Part shown: in pieces, positions 1-9,057 of the stretch
How positions within the stretch are numbered: position 1 is the stretch's first letter
Layout: the number at the start of each line of letters is the position of its first letter
Assembly: GCA_016200135.1 (NCBI GenBank)
Contig: JACQFI010000060.1
Coordinates: forward strand, 1-64,000
Source: Planctomycetota bacterium
GTDB lineage: Bacteria > Planctomycetota > SZUA-567 > H5-PLA8
Direction: 5' to 3'
Length of the DNA stretch: 64,000 nt
Notes under the pieces: generated by a model
Databases searched by the model: none
What the model was told of the DNA's origin: nothing
Seen by the model: only the letters and a program-made list of their open reading frames with translations
Program-made: the position numbers and the translations under genes

Positions 1-162
1 GACCCGGCAGACGACCTCGTTCTCGAGCTCCAGGTATTTCACCGGCTCGGCGGCCGTGCCCCTATGGCAGGCGCACCCAGCCGCCAGAGCCAGGGCAAGC
101 GTGCCGGCGGCCGTCCATTTTAACGGGCCTGTAGGGATGCGCCTTTTGATCATCATGGCCAT
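1..162 (-). CDS. Lipoprotein, N-terminal fragment (runs off the window)
   Basis: This open frame enters the left edge of the window without a stop, so only about 54 residues are visible. It begins MAMMIKRRIPTGPLKW, continues with a hydrophobic stretch rich in Ala and Leu, and then has a lipobox-like LAAGC. That is what a type II signal peptide with a lipidated cysteine looks like, so the product is probably anchored in a membrane by its N-terminus. Starts at 162, 156 or 153 are all possible and no clear Shine-Dalgarno sequence decides between them. It lies downstream of the PPIase gene on the same strand. The mature part is too short to identify. Confidence 0.55.
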   Translation of the reverse strand, partial: MAMMIKRRIPTGPLKWTAAGTLALALAAGCACHRGTAAEPVKYLELENEVVCRV

Positions 163-340
163 CTTAATGGGTAAGCTCGCAATGCCAACTTGTTGAATGC
201 AAAGGACCTTTGGGATCGATCTAACCGTAGACGCTCGAACCGCTTGCGAACTTCAACACTTCCATGAATCTGGATCGGCAATAAGCGCTCGAAGGCGGAG
301 ATTTTTGAAAAAAGGTGCACCTTGTTAAATTTGGTCGAGC

Positions 341-1522
341 TTATGGGTTCGCTTCGCCCCTGGTTCTGGCGGGATCCGCCGGCCTTCTCGTGGGCGCAGC
401 GTCTGGAAAGAGGAAGGCATCCCGGAAATTGGTTTCTCGGCCGCCCTCGATTCTCTGCACGAGGTTCTCCGCAAGGGCCTTGTGGAACCAGGCTTCCTCT
501 TTGAGCCGGATCTTCTCCTGCAGCAGATCTTTGCCAATCTTTTCCAGCAGACTGGCGTCGAGTGGCCGGATACCGGCTGCGCGGACATCGATCAGCAGGA
601 CAAACGCAAACGAGCCCCGCCCCATCTCGAAGACCGGCGAGAGGCCGTCGGGCGGCTTCAATCCGCGCAGTGCGCGGGCCAAGGGCGCTTCGGAATCGTC
701 GAGTTCCAGAAATGGATCGCCGTCCGAGCCCTCCAGAAGTCCGCCCTTCTTGCGGACGTCCTCCGGATCGTCCGAGTGTTTCGCCGCGAGTTCCTTGAAG
801 CATGAAGGATCGCGTGCGGCCTCTGCGTGCAGTTCCTCCGCCCGCTTCGGCGCGCCAGGGTCCACCACCTCCCGGCCGTCGAGCCCGGTCCTGACGCAGT
901 CGACGCGAATCCTGCGGACGCTGTAGCCCGTCCCGCGGCGGAACTCCTCGGGATGCTCGCGGTAGTAGCGTTCGATCTCCGGGCGCCGGGGCGCATCGAG
1001 AAAATCCATCAGGCTGGCACGGAAGGTTTCGACCAGCATCTCCGCGCGCAGCCGTTTGCGGATCTCCTCGACGCTGTTGCCTGGCGTGAAGAGCAGTTTG
1101 TGCTTGCGGTAAAGTTCGAGCACGCCTTCGAGCCTGCGTGCGAACGCGGCGCGGTCGAGTTCCAGGCGCTCGCGCTTCGCCTGCTGCAACATCAGGCGCT
1201 CGCGAATGGCATTGCGAAGTTCTTCGTTGAAGGCGGGAAGATAGCGTTCATCAAACTGCGCAGCGTGCTCGGGCGTCCACGCGCCGTCCGCTTTCAAGCG
1301 GTCCCGGAGCGCAAAGAGCCGGACCATCTCGGCGCTTGCGTTGAGCATGCGGCTCTCGATCTCGCGCTTGGAAAGGGCCTCGATGCCCACGCGGGCGACG
1401 GACTCGTTGTCCAGGTCCAACGTCATGCGCTTCTCTTCGCCGGCCGCCCAGCTCACGCAGAGGGCGCCTGCGCATAGGAGCGCTGGAAGAAAGGAGCAGG
1501 CAGGGCGGAAAGAGCGTCGCAT
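341..1522 (-). CDS. SurA/PpiC-like periplasmic peptidyl-prolyl isomerase
   Basis: The product is about 393 residues. It has an N-terminal signal peptide (MRRSFRPACSF followed by a hydrophobic core ending near SWAAGEE). A helical chaperone-like region rich in Arg and Glu follows at about residues 40-195, then a parvulin-type rotamase domain at about 199-314. SurA-family proteins catalyse prolyl isomerisation and chaperone exported proteins. The start at 1522 was chosen over an upstream frame because GAGGAT precedes it at good spacing and the signal peptide begins there. It is the last complete gene downstream of the pilus ATPase cluster on the same strand, 146 bases after pilB. Family membership is clear from layout, but the substrate is unknown. 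Confidence 0.72.
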   Translation of the reverse strand: MRRSFRPACSFLPALLCAGALCVSWAAGEEKRMTLDLDNESVARVGIEALSKREIESRMLNASAEMVRLFALRDRLKADGAWTPEHAAQFDERYLPAFNEELRNAIRERLMLQQAKRERLELDRAAFARRLEGVLELYRKHKLLFTPGNSVEEIRKRLRAEMLVETFRASLMDFLDAPRRPEIERYYREHPEEFRRGTGYSVRRIRVDCVRTGLDGREVVDPGAPKRAEELHAEAARDPSCFKELAAKHSDDPEDVRKKGGLLEGSDGDPFLELDDSEAPLARALRGLKPPDGLSPVFEMGRGSFAFVLLIDVRAAGIRPLDASLLEKIGKDLLQEKIRLKEEAWFHKALAENLVQRIEGGRETNFRDAFLFPDAAPTRRPADPARTRGEANP

Positions 1523-1668
1523 CGGGCGATCCTCGGCGGATTCCGCAGGATTTCGGCGTGGCTGCGCGCGGCGTGAAGATTCGGCCTGCGGGATGAACAA
1601 AAAGACGCGGGGGACGCCAGCGTCTTCAAGCGATTGTAAAGGGATAGCAGTATGGACCGTAGGCCGTG

Positions 1669-3429
1669 CTAATCGAACGAGAGCGTCTCGCGGACGACCT
1701 CTTCGATTGTGGTCTGGCCGTCGAAGACCTTAAGGATGCCGGACTCGCGCAGGGTGCGCATGCCGGAAGACTGCGCCTCGGCGCGCAGCACTTCGGTGGA
1801 TTTGCGGCCCATGATCAACTCGCGCATCTTCGGATCGATCTTCATGATCTCGAAGATGGCGCAGCGGCCGCGGAAGCCGGTCTTGTTGCAGTTCTCGCAG
1901 CGGTTGCCGTAATAGAACGTGCGGTCGCCGACGTCGTCGGTACGCAGGTTGATTTCCATCAACTGTTCTTCGGTCGGCGCGTAAGTGGTCTTGCATTTGG
2001 AGCAGATCACGCGCACGAGGCGCTGGGCGACGACCGAGTGCAGCGTCGCGGAGACGAGGAAGGGTTCGATGCCCATGTCCAGCATACGCGTGATGGTGCT
2101 CGGCGCGTCGTTGGTGTGCAGGGTGCTGAAGACCAGGTGGCCGGTGAGCGACGCTTCGATCGCGATCTCGGCCGTTTCCAGGTCGCGGATCTCGCCGACC
2201 AGGATCTTGTCCGGGTCCTGGCGCAGGATGGAGCGCAGGCAGGCCGCGTAGGTGACGCCGATGTCTTCGCGGATCGGCACCTGGACGATGCCGTCGAGGT
2301 CGTATTCGACGGGGTCCTCGGTGGTGATGATCTTGATGTCGGGCTGGTTGGCCTCGTTGAGCACCGAGTAGAGCGTGGTGGTCTTGCCGGAGCCGGTGGG
2401 GCCGGTGACGAGCACGATGCCGTTGGGTTGATCGACGGCGCCTTTGAAGAACTCGAGTTCCTCTTCGCGCATCCCTAAGCGTTCCAGGTCCAGCGCGACG
2501 ACCGAGCGGTCGAGCACGCGCATCACGGTCGATTCGCCGAAGACGGTGGGCAGCGTGCTGACGCGCAAGTCGATCTTGTTGCCGCCGACGACGAGCTCGA
2601 TGCGATTGTCCTGCGGGATGCGGCGCTCGGCGATGTCCATGTTCGCCATGACCTTGATGCGGCTGACGAGCGCCAAGGCGAGCTGCCGCGGCGGCGGCGT
2701 GATCTCGAGCAGCGTGCCGTCGATGCGGTAGCGGATGCGGAACTCGTTCTCGAACGGCTCGAAGTGGATGTCCGAGGCCTGGTCCTTGATGGCCGTAAGC
2801 AGCACGAGGTTGAGGAACTTCACCACGGGCGCGGCGTTGGCCATGTTCTCGATGTCGCGCGCGCTGGCGCCGCTGTCCTGCTTGCCCTCGAACTGGCTCA
2901 GCTCGTCCGGGGACATCTCGTCGAGCAGGTCCTTCATCGACTCGGTCTGGTCGCCGTAGTAGTGGTCGATAGCGTCCTTGATCTGCTGGGGCGAAGCGAC
3001 CGCGCCCGAGATGTTGCAGTTGAGGATGAAGCGCAGGTCGTCCAGCGCGTTGACGTTGCGCGGGTCGGCCATGGCCACGCGCAGTTCGCCGCCGTCGAAC
3101 TCGATCGGCACGATCTGGTACATCTGCGCCATGGAGACCGAGACCATCTGGATCACTTCGGGCGCGATCTGGACGTTGCGCAGGTCCACCGGCGGCATGT
3201 CGTGCTGGGTGGCGAGCGCCGAAAGCAGGTCCTCTTCGCTGATGACGCCCATCTCGATCAGGATCTGGCCGATGGGCACGCCTTTTTCGCGCTGCTGCTC
3301 GAGCCCCTGTTGCAGAGTGGCTTCGTCCAGGACCCCCATCTCGATGAGGATCGCGCCGATCAGCTTGCGTTCGCTGCCGTAGTCTTCTTGCACCGCGAGT
3401 TCCTGGGTCCTACCCTGGCCAAGCCCCAT
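1669..3429 (-). CDS. pilB: PilB/GspE-family assembly ATPase (first copy)
   Basis: A 586-residue secretion/pilus extension ATPase. Residues 22-75 hold two MshEN-type half motifs (KLIGAILIEMG and PIGQILIEMG), the module that in MshE binds cyclic di-GMP. The ATPase core has Walker A GPTGSGKTT (343-351), an Asp box (TTEDPVEY, 369-376), Walker B ILVGEIRD (409-416) and a His box TGHLVFSTLHTND (429-441). A four-cysteine zinc site sits at C476/C479 and C511/C514. The family powers pilin or pseudopilin polymerisation at the inner membrane. GGGAG precedes the ATG. It follows pilT by 40 bases on the same strand. A second, diverged copy lies two genes upstream, so the two probably serve different machines or steps. 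Confidence 0.93.
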   Translation of the reverse strand: MGLGQGRTQELAVQEDYGSERKLIGAILIEMGVLDEATLQQGLEQQREKGVPIGQILIEMGVISEEDLLSALATQHDMPPVDLRNVQIAPEVIQMVSVSMAQMYQIVPIEFDGGELRVAMADPRNVNALDDLRFILNCNISGAVASPQQIKDAIDHYYGDQTESMKDLLDEMSPDELSQFEGKQDSGASARDIENMANAAPVVKFLNLVLLTAIKDQASDIHFEPFENEFRIRYRIDGTLLEITPPPRQLALALVSRIKVMANMDIAERRIPQDNRIELVVGGNKIDLRVSTLPTVFGESTVMRVLDRSVVALDLERLGMREEELEFFKGAVDQPNGIVLVTGPTGSGKTTTLYSVLNEANQPDIKIITTEDPVEYDLDGIVQVPIREDIGVTYAACLRSILRQDPDKILVGEIRDLETAEIAIEASLTGHLVFSTLHTNDAPSTITRMLDMGIEPFLVSATLHSVVAQRLVRVICSKCKTTYAPTEEQLMEINLRTDDVGDRTFYYGNRCENCNKTGFRGRCAIFEIMKIDPKMRELIMGRKSTEVLRAEAQSSGMRTLRESGILKVFDGQTTIEEVVRETLSFD

Positions 3430-3470
3430 GTCAGTCTCCCGAGCCGCCTAGCCGAGCGCGGCTCCCGCCT

Positions 3471-4742
3471 TCAGCGCTTCCGGTTCTTCATCTGCTCGGT
3501 GTAATCGCGCACCTTCCGCTCGAGGATTTCCGGCTCCTGGCAGTGGTGCATCATTTCGTTGTAGGTGATCCGCTGCGTGCTCCAGAGGTTGAAGAGGCAG
3601 TCGTCGAGCAGGATGTTGCCTTCCTTCGCGCCGGTCTGGATGTGCGAGTTGATCTTGAAGGTCTCGCCTTTGCGCATCAGGGCGCGGATCGCGTCGTTGC
3701 AGAACATGAGTTCGAACGCCGCGACGCGGCCCTTCCCGTCCGACGTGGGCATCAGCGCCTGGGAGACTACGGCCAGAAGCGTGGCCGCGAGCTGCGTGCG
3801 GATCTGCGCCTGCTGGTTGGTCGGGAAGGCGTCCACGATGCGGTTCACGGTCTCGGCCGCGCCGGTCGTGTGCAGCGTGCCGAAGACCAGGTGGCCGGTC
3901 TCGGCCGCGGTGATCGCCGTCTGGATCGTGTCCAGGTCGCGCATTTCGCCGACCAGCACCACGTCCGGGTCCTGGCGCAGCGCGCGCCGCAGGGCCTCGG
4001 GAAAGTTCGGCACGTCGTTGCCGATCTCGCGCTGCGTCACCACGCACTTCTTGTGCGGGTGGTAGTACTCGATGGGGTCCTCGATCGTGATGATGTGATC
4101 GGGACACTCGTTGTTGATGAAGTCGATCATCGTCGCGAGGGTGGTCGTCTTGCCGGAGCCGGTGGGCCCCGTGACCAGCACCAGTCCGCGCGGACGCATG
4201 CAGAGTTCCTTGATGACCGGCGGCAGGCCGATCTCCTCGAAAGATCGCAGCTTCGAGGGAATCTGGCGCAGCACCAATCCGACTACGCCCTTTTGCTTGA
4301 AGACCGAGACGCGGAAGCGGGCCTTATCGAGGTACGCGAACCCGAAGTCCGCGCCGCCGCGTTCGGCCAGTTCCTGCTGATGCCGGTCGCTGGTGATCGA
4401 TTTCATCAGCGCGACGGTGTTGTCGGGCGTAAGCGGGGTCTGGCCCAGGTTGTGGAGTTCCCCGCGCACCCGCGCCGCGGGCGGGCGGCCGACCGCCAGG
4501 TGCAGGTCGGATGCGTCGTACTTGATGATCGCCTCCAGCAGGCGCGTGATATCGGCCTGGGCGCCGCCACTGCTCGCTCCCACGCCGCCCATGTTGCCGC
4601 TTCCCGGCGTTCCCGGCCGGGCCGCGGGACTGCCGGCGGCCAGCGGGGGACGGGCGACCGGCGTACCGCCGCCGCTCACGGGCACCGCGCCCGGAATCAT
4701 GGGCCGTCCGGCGGGGGGCTGGGAAGGACCTGGCTGGCTCAT
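3471..4742 (-). CDS. pilT: PilT-family pilus retraction ATPase with Pro/Gly-rich N-terminal extension
   Basis: A 423-residue ATPase. The first 60 residues are a low-complexity Pro/Gly/Ala tail absent from typical PilT (about 345 residues). The PilT fold follows: Walker A GPTGSGKTTT (192-201), Asp box TIEDPIEY (219-226), Walker B VVLVGEMRD (261-269), a His box at 282-293, and the AIRALMRKGE segment (351-360) that matches the AIRNLIRE signature of retraction ATPases. The long MshEN region and zinc cysteines of PilB are missing. It sits between two pilB-like genes, 49 and 40 bases from its neighbours. GGAGGT lies 12 bases before the ATG. The tail may be a flexible localisation or interaction segment, which is inference. 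Confidence 0.93.
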   Translation of the reverse strand: MSQPGPSQPPAGRPMIPGAVPVSGGGTPVARPPLAAGSPAARPGTPGSGNMGGVGASSGGAQADITRLLEAIIKYDASDLHLAVGRPPAARVRGELHNLGQTPLTPDNTVALMKSITSDRHQQELAERGGADFGFAYLDKARFRVSVFKQKGVVGLVLRQIPSKLRSFEEIGLPPVIKELCMRPRGLVLVTGPTGSGKTTTLATMIDFINNECPDHIITIEDPIEYYHPHKKCVVTQREIGNDVPNFPEALRRALRQDPDVVLVGEMRDLDTIQTAITAAETGHLVFGTLHTTGAAETVNRIVDAFPTNQQAQIRTQLAATLLAVVSQALMPTSDGKGRVAAFELMFCNDAIRALMRKGETFKINSHIQTGAKEGNILLDDCLFNLWSTQRITYNEMMHHCQEPEILERKVRDYTEQMKNRKR

Positions 4743-4791
4743 CGGCGCGCGTTACCTCCGTCTCTGGCGGTTCCCGGATCGTTCCGTGCCC

Positions 4792-6510
4792 TTACGCGTA
4801 CTGCTTGGCTTCGCCCATCACCTCGTCCAGCGTGGTCCAGCCGTCCAGGACCTTGCGCAGGCCGTCTTCGAGCAGCGTGTGCATGCCGTCGCGGCGGGCC
4901 TGGTCGCGCAGGGCGTCGGTGGTGCCCTTGTTGAAGCACATCTCGCGCAAGCGCGAGTTCATCACCATGATCTCGTAGATGCCCTTGCGGCCCTTGTAGC
5001 CGATGTTGTTGCAGGTCATGCAGCCGGTGCCGCGATAGAAGGTGCGCCCCGCGTACTGTTCTTCGCGCAGGCCCACGGACTTGAGCCGCACCGGGTCTTC
5101 GTCGTAGGGCGTCTTGCAGTCGGGGCAGACCTGGCGGATCAGGCGCTGCGCCTGCACGGCCTGGATCGAGCTGGCCACGAGGAACGGCGCCACGCCCATG
5201 TCGATGAGGCGCGTCAGCGCGCTTGGCGCGTCGTTGGTGTGCAGGGTGCTGAAGACCAGGTGCCCGGTGAGCGCCGCCTGAATCGCGATCTCGCTCGTCT
5301 CTTTATCGCGGATCTCGCCGACGAGGATGATGTTCGGCGCCTGGCGCAGCATCGCGCGGAGCGCGCGCTGGAAGGTCATGCCCGCGTCGACGTTCACCTG
5401 GCACTGGTTGATGCCGCCGATGGTGTATTCGACGGGGTTCTCCACCGTGATGATCTTGCGGTCTGGTTTGTTGAGTTCGCTCAGCGCCGAGTACAGCGTC
5501 GTCGTCTTGCCCGAGCCCGTCGGCCCCGTGATCAGGATGATGCCGTTGGGCTTCTTGATCAGCCCGCGGATGATCTTGATGTCCGAGTCGTGGAACCCGA
5601 GTTCTTCCAGGCCGAAGCTCACGCTTTTCTTGTCGAGGATACGCATGACGACCGACTCGCCGTGCGTCGAAGGCAGCGTGCTGATGCGCAGGTCCAGGTG
5701 GCGGCCGAGCATCTTCAGCGGAATCTTGCCGTCCTGGGGGCGCCGCTTCTCTTCCACGTGCAGGTCGGCCATGATCTTGATGCGTGAGATCACCGAGCCC
5801 TGCAGGCGCTTGGCCGGCGAGTCGACTTCGTAGCAGACGCCGTCGATGCGGTAACGCACGCGCAGCCGGTCCAGCATCGGCTCGATGTGAATGTCGCTCG
5901 CGCGGTTCTTCACCGCTTCCTGGATGATCAGATGCACGAGCTTGATCACCGGCGCGTCGTCGCCCTCGCCGCTGATGCGCTCGGCGTCCTCCTTGATCTT
6001 TTCCGTATCGACGTACTCGATGTCGGACTGGCTGAGGTCGGCGAGCTGGTCCTTGAACTGGTCGGACTCGCGCACGCCGCCGTACCACGTGTCGATGGCC
6101 GCGTCGATGGCCGAGCGCGTCGCGAGGACGGGTTCGACCTGGCAGTTGACCATGAAGCGGATGTTGTCGAGGGCCTGTAGGTCCAGCGGATCGGAGATGG
6201 CCAGGGTGAGCACGCCGTCGAACATGTCGATCGGCATCACGTGGTTGTCCCGGGTCTGCTGCTCGGGGACCATGTCCGTGACCGTCTTGGGGATCTCGAT
6301 GCCTTCGAGGTCCACCATCTCCATGTTGAACTGTTCGGCTAGGGCGGCGGTGATGTCGTTGGCGTTGCAGGTGTTCTCGGCGACGAGGATCTCGCCGATC
6401 TTGCGCGCGTCGCCGTTCATCTGCATCTCGAGGGACTTGTCCACGTCTTCTTGCGTGACGCAGCCCATGTCCATGAGGATCTCGCCGATAAAACGCCGGG
6501 TATCGGACAT
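4792..6510 (-). CDS. pilB: PilB/GspE-family assembly ATPase (second copy)
   Basis: A 572-residue paralogue of the other PilB, with an N-terminal MshEN-like region (FIGEILMDMG then KIGEILVAEN). The ATPase core has Walker A GPTGSGKTTT at about residues 329-338, Walker B LVGEIRD at about 396-402 and a His box TGHLVFSTLHTND. Zinc-site cysteine pairs are CPDC and CMTC. Its Asp box reads TVENPVEY, with Asn in place of the usual Asp, and RQAPN replaces RQDPD before Walker B, so it belongs to a different PilB/GspE subgroup from its neighbour. The start at 6510 is preferred because GGGGGA lies about 6 bases before it; an ATG at 6525 would add five residues. It is the first ATPase gene of the run. Confidence 0.92.
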   Translation of the reverse strand: MSDTRRFIGEILMDMGCVTQEDVDKSLEMQMNGDARKIGEILVAENTCNANDITAALAEQFNMEMVDLEGIEIPKTVTDMVPEQQTRDNHVMPIDMFDGVLTLAISDPLDLQALDNIRFMVNCQVEPVLATRSAIDAAIDTWYGGVRESDQFKDQLADLSQSDIEYVDTEKIKEDAERISGEGDDAPVIKLVHLIIQEAVKNRASDIHIEPMLDRLRVRYRIDGVCYEVDSPAKRLQGSVISRIKIMADLHVEEKRRPQDGKIPLKMLGRHLDLRISTLPSTHGESVVMRILDKKSVSFGLEELGFHDSDIKIIRGLIKKPNGIILITGPTGSGKTTTLYSALSELNKPDRKIITVENPVEYTIGGINQCQVNVDAGMTFQRALRAMLRQAPNIILVGEIRDKETSEIAIQAALTGHLVFSTLHTNDAPSALTRLIDMGVAPFLVASSIQAVQAQRLIRQVCPDCKTPYDEDPVRLKSVGLREEQYAGRTFYRGTGCMTCNNIGYKGRKGIYEIMVMNSRLREMCFNKGTTDALRDQARRDGMHTLLEDGLRKVLDGWTTLDEVMGEAKQYA

Positions 6511-6766
6511 GCTTGAATCCCCCACTCAACCGCGCAGGACGCGCCGCAAATTCCGCCTTGTTATGGGCTCTCATGCGCGCCAAAACATCGAAGCGCTGCA
6601 CGGGGCGCAGTCAGCCCGGCCGCATCCTCGATAAGGTTCAATAGATCATACGTTTCAATAGGCGCAGGGGCAAATGGATTCAATACGCGAGCAGGCTGAA
6701 ATGACCGAAAAGTCCGAGCGCTTCTGCACGTGTGCAATTCGAGCCCGGCCATGCCCTGTTTTGCGC

Positions 6767-7504
6767 TTACGTCTTGCCTTCATCCGCCGTGGTCTGCGTG
6801 CCGCGGATCTTCGAGGGCAGGTGTTCCATGCGGATGACGTCGTTGGGCGCGCGCTTGGAGGCGATCTCCATCATTTCCATCAGTTCCCGGACGCTGGTCC
6901 AGCGGTACGCGAGCAGCGCGCCGAGGGCCATGCGCGAGATCTTCATGATGCGCCCGCTGGTGCTGGAGAAGTCCTTCAAGAAGAGGCCGATCAGGCGGCG
7001 CAGGTCCTGCTTGCGTTCCCACAAGAGCGGCGGGCGCAACGGGCTGGGCTGCATGGGCGAGCCACGGTAGACCCGCTGCAGCGCCCGGTCGAGCGCCTCG
7101 ATGGTGGAGAGCACCGGCTTGACCTTCAGGCCCGTCGATTCCGCGATCTTCTGCAACGGATCGAGATACAGGGGATCGAAGATCGCGACCTTGAGGAATC
7201 CGCCCTCGTAGCGGTACGGGAGAATGATGTTCTCCCAGGCGAAGTCGCGCGAGACGAGGCCCACGGCGCTGGCGTCGAAGTCGATCTTGTCGAGGTCCAC
7301 GCACTCCATGTCGAACTGCTTGGCGAGCACGCGGACGACATCGTCGGAACCGACTTCGGTCAGCGCGAGGATAATCTGCCCGAGCGGGCGCGGGTCGCCC
7401 TCTTTCTGCAACTCGAGGGCTTTCGCGATATCGTCCTCGGTCGCAAGGCCCTGGGAAACCAGGATCTCGCCTATGGGCCTGCGCTGAGGTTTGGGAGCCG
7501 CCAC
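6767..7504 (-). CDS. Standalone MshEN (GspE N-terminal) domain protein without ATPase
   Basis: A 245-residue protein made of the N-terminal module of PilB/GspE only. Residues 9-64 have the two repeated half motifs (PIGEILVSQG, then PLGQIILALTE). Residues 65-150 resemble the second N-terminal subdomain (IILPYRYEGGFLKVAIFDP). The last 95 residues are a basic helical region with no Walker A or B. MshEN modules bind cyclic di-GMP and contact the PilC/GspF platform or partner ATPases, so this could be a regulator or adaptor; that is inference. The start is a GTG with AAGGA 9 bases upstream. It lies 256 bases upstream of the second pilB copy on the same strand. Confidence 0.8.
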   Translation of the reverse strand: MAAPKPQRRPIGEILVSQGLATEDDIAKALELQKEGDPRPLGQIILALTEVGSDDVVRVLAKQFDMECVDLDKIDFDASAVGLVSRDFAWENIILPYRYEGGFLKVAIFDPLYLDPLQKIAESTGLKVKPVLSTIEALDRALQRVYRGSPMQPSPLRPPLLWERKQDLRRLIGLFLKDFSSTSGRIMKISRMALGALLAYRWTSVRELMEMMEIASKRAPNDVIRMEHLPSKIRGTQTTADEGKT

Positions 7505-7766
7505 GCTTGGGGTCCTTGTCTAAGAAAGTGCCCGTCAGGCAAAGCGTTATATCTAACATGAAAAGGCTTTGCAGCAAGGACGTAGATGTCTGCACCTGTT
7601 GGCGCTCAAAGGGCGCGATAGGTCGCATAGAGCCGGGAGTCGCGTTGACACCGTCCGGCCCTCATACTATCACATTCCCCGCTCTGCTTGCGCACGGCGC
7701 ACCGTTCCCATTCCGTCCGGTCTCCGTGCCTTTGTCTCTCCGTCGTGAATAAAGGAGGTTGTTCGC

Positions 7767-8930
7767 ATGGCTTTTCCGGTTGCCGATCGTTTCAAGCGGC
7801 TCCCGCCGTACCTCTTCGCCGAGATCGACAAGAAGAAGAAGGCCGCGCTGGCCGCGGGCCACGACGTCATCAACCTCGGCATCGGCGATCCCGATACGCC
7901 GACGCCCAAGGTCATCATCGACGCGCTTACCCAAGGCGCCGCGGACGCCGCCACGCATCAGTACGCGCTGGACAACGGCGACCCCGTCTTCCGCAAGCAG
8001 ATCAGCGCGTTTATGCAGAAGCGCTTCGGCCTCGAGATGGACGCCGAGACCGAGATCTACCCGACCATCGGCAGCAAGGAGGCGCTCGCGAACTTCACCT
8101 TCGCGTTCGTCAACCCCGGTGAGATCGCGCTTGTGCCGGAGCCCTGCTATCCGGTCTACCGCGGCGCGACGTACTTCGCCGGCGGCGTGCCGCTCTACAT
8201 GGACCTGAAGGCCGAGAACGACTTCTTCCCGGACTTCGACGCCATCGACCCCCGCGACGCCGCGCGCGCGAAGGTCCTCTGGCTGAACTACCCCAACAGC
8301 CCCACGGGCAAGCTGGCGACCAAGGCCTTCTTCGAGCAGGCCGTCGCCTTCTGCAAAAAGCATGGCATCATCCTCGCCCAGGACGCGGCCTACACGGAGA
8401 TGTACTTCGACGCCAAGGCCATCAGCGTCTTTGAGATTCCGGGCGCGAAGGACGTGGCCATCGAGTTCCACTCCTGCTCGAAGACCTTCAGCATGACCGG
8501 CTGGCGCGTGGGCTGGGCCTGCGGCAACAAGGAACTGATCGCGGGCCTGGGCCGCATGAAGAGCAACGTGGACAGCGGCATCTTCACCGCCGTGCAGCGC
8601 GCCGCGACCGTGGCGCTGCAGCACTACGACGAGATCGTCCCGCCGCTGATGGGCATGTACAAGAAGCGCCGCGATACGTTCTGCAACGGGCTGCGCGCGT
8701 TCGGCTGGAACGTCCGCCCGCCCGAAGGCACGTTCTACACCTGGATCCCGATCCCGAAGGGCTACACGAGCTCGCAGGTGACGATGAAGCTGCTCGAAGA
8801 GGCACACATCGTCACCGTGCCGGGCAACGGCTTCGGCGCGCCGGGCGAAGGCTACATCCGCGCGACGCTCACCGTGCCGGAGGACCGCCTCGCGCTGGCC
8901 GTGGAGCGCATCAAGAAGCTGAAGTGGTGA
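7767..8930 (+). CDS. dapL: LL-diaminopimelate aminotransferase
   Basis: A 387-residue class I/II PLP aminotransferase. The N-terminus (ADRFKRLPPYLFAEIDKKK) and GIGDPDTPTP are characteristic of DapL, which converts tetrahydrodipicolinate plus glutamate directly to LL-2,6-diaminopimelate for lysine and peptidoglycan synthesis. The NYPNSPTG motif and the PLP lysine in SCSKTFSMTGWRVG (K239) are intact. A strong AGGAGG precedes the ATG. It stands alone, transcribed divergently from the pilus cluster, and ends at an intrinsic terminator. Closely related aminotransferases with other substrates exist, so the reaction is inferred from overall similarity. Confidence 0.88.
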   Translation: MAFPVADRFKRLPPYLFAEIDKKKKAALAAGHDVINLGIGDPDTPTPKVIIDALTQGAADAATHQYALDNGDPVFRKQISAFMQKRFGLEMDAETEIYPTIGSKEALANFTFAFVNPGEIALVPEPCYPVYRGATYFAGGVPLYMDLKAENDFFPDFDAIDPRDAARAKVLWLNYPNSPTGKLATKAFFEQAVAFCKKHGIILAQDAAYTEMYFDAKAISVFEIPGAKDVAIEFHSCSKTFSMTGWRVGWACGNKELIAGLGRMKSNVDSGIFTAVQRAATVALQHYDEIVPPLMGMYKKRRDTFCNGLRAFGWNVRPPEGTFYTWIPIPKGYTSSQVTMKLLEEAHIVTVPGNGFGAPGEGYIRATLTVPEDRLALAVERIKKLKW

Positions 8931-8953
8931 GCGGGCGTTCGCAGTTCGTCGTG

Positions 8954-8986
8954 AAAGGGCAGCCTGCGGGCCGCCCTTTTTTGTTT
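8954..8986 (+). terminator. Intrinsic terminator after dapL
   Basis: AAAGGGC at 8954-8960 pairs with GCCCTTT at 8973-8979, enclosing a GC-rich loop and running into a T-rich tract. It lies 23 bases after the dapL stop and separates dapL from the hydrolase gene. Confidence 0.8.
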
Positions 8987-9057
8987 TAGCAGCGGCACTT
9001 TCTCCGCGCTCCTGCTTGGGTTACGGTCGGTCCTTCCTCATATAAGGAGCCACCCCC

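Noticed and set aside
7505-7766. Possible cyclic di-GMP riboswitch upstream of the MshEN gene
   Set aside because: A GCAAAGCC-like string is present, but the other conserved bases and the receptor helix of the GEMM fold are not found.
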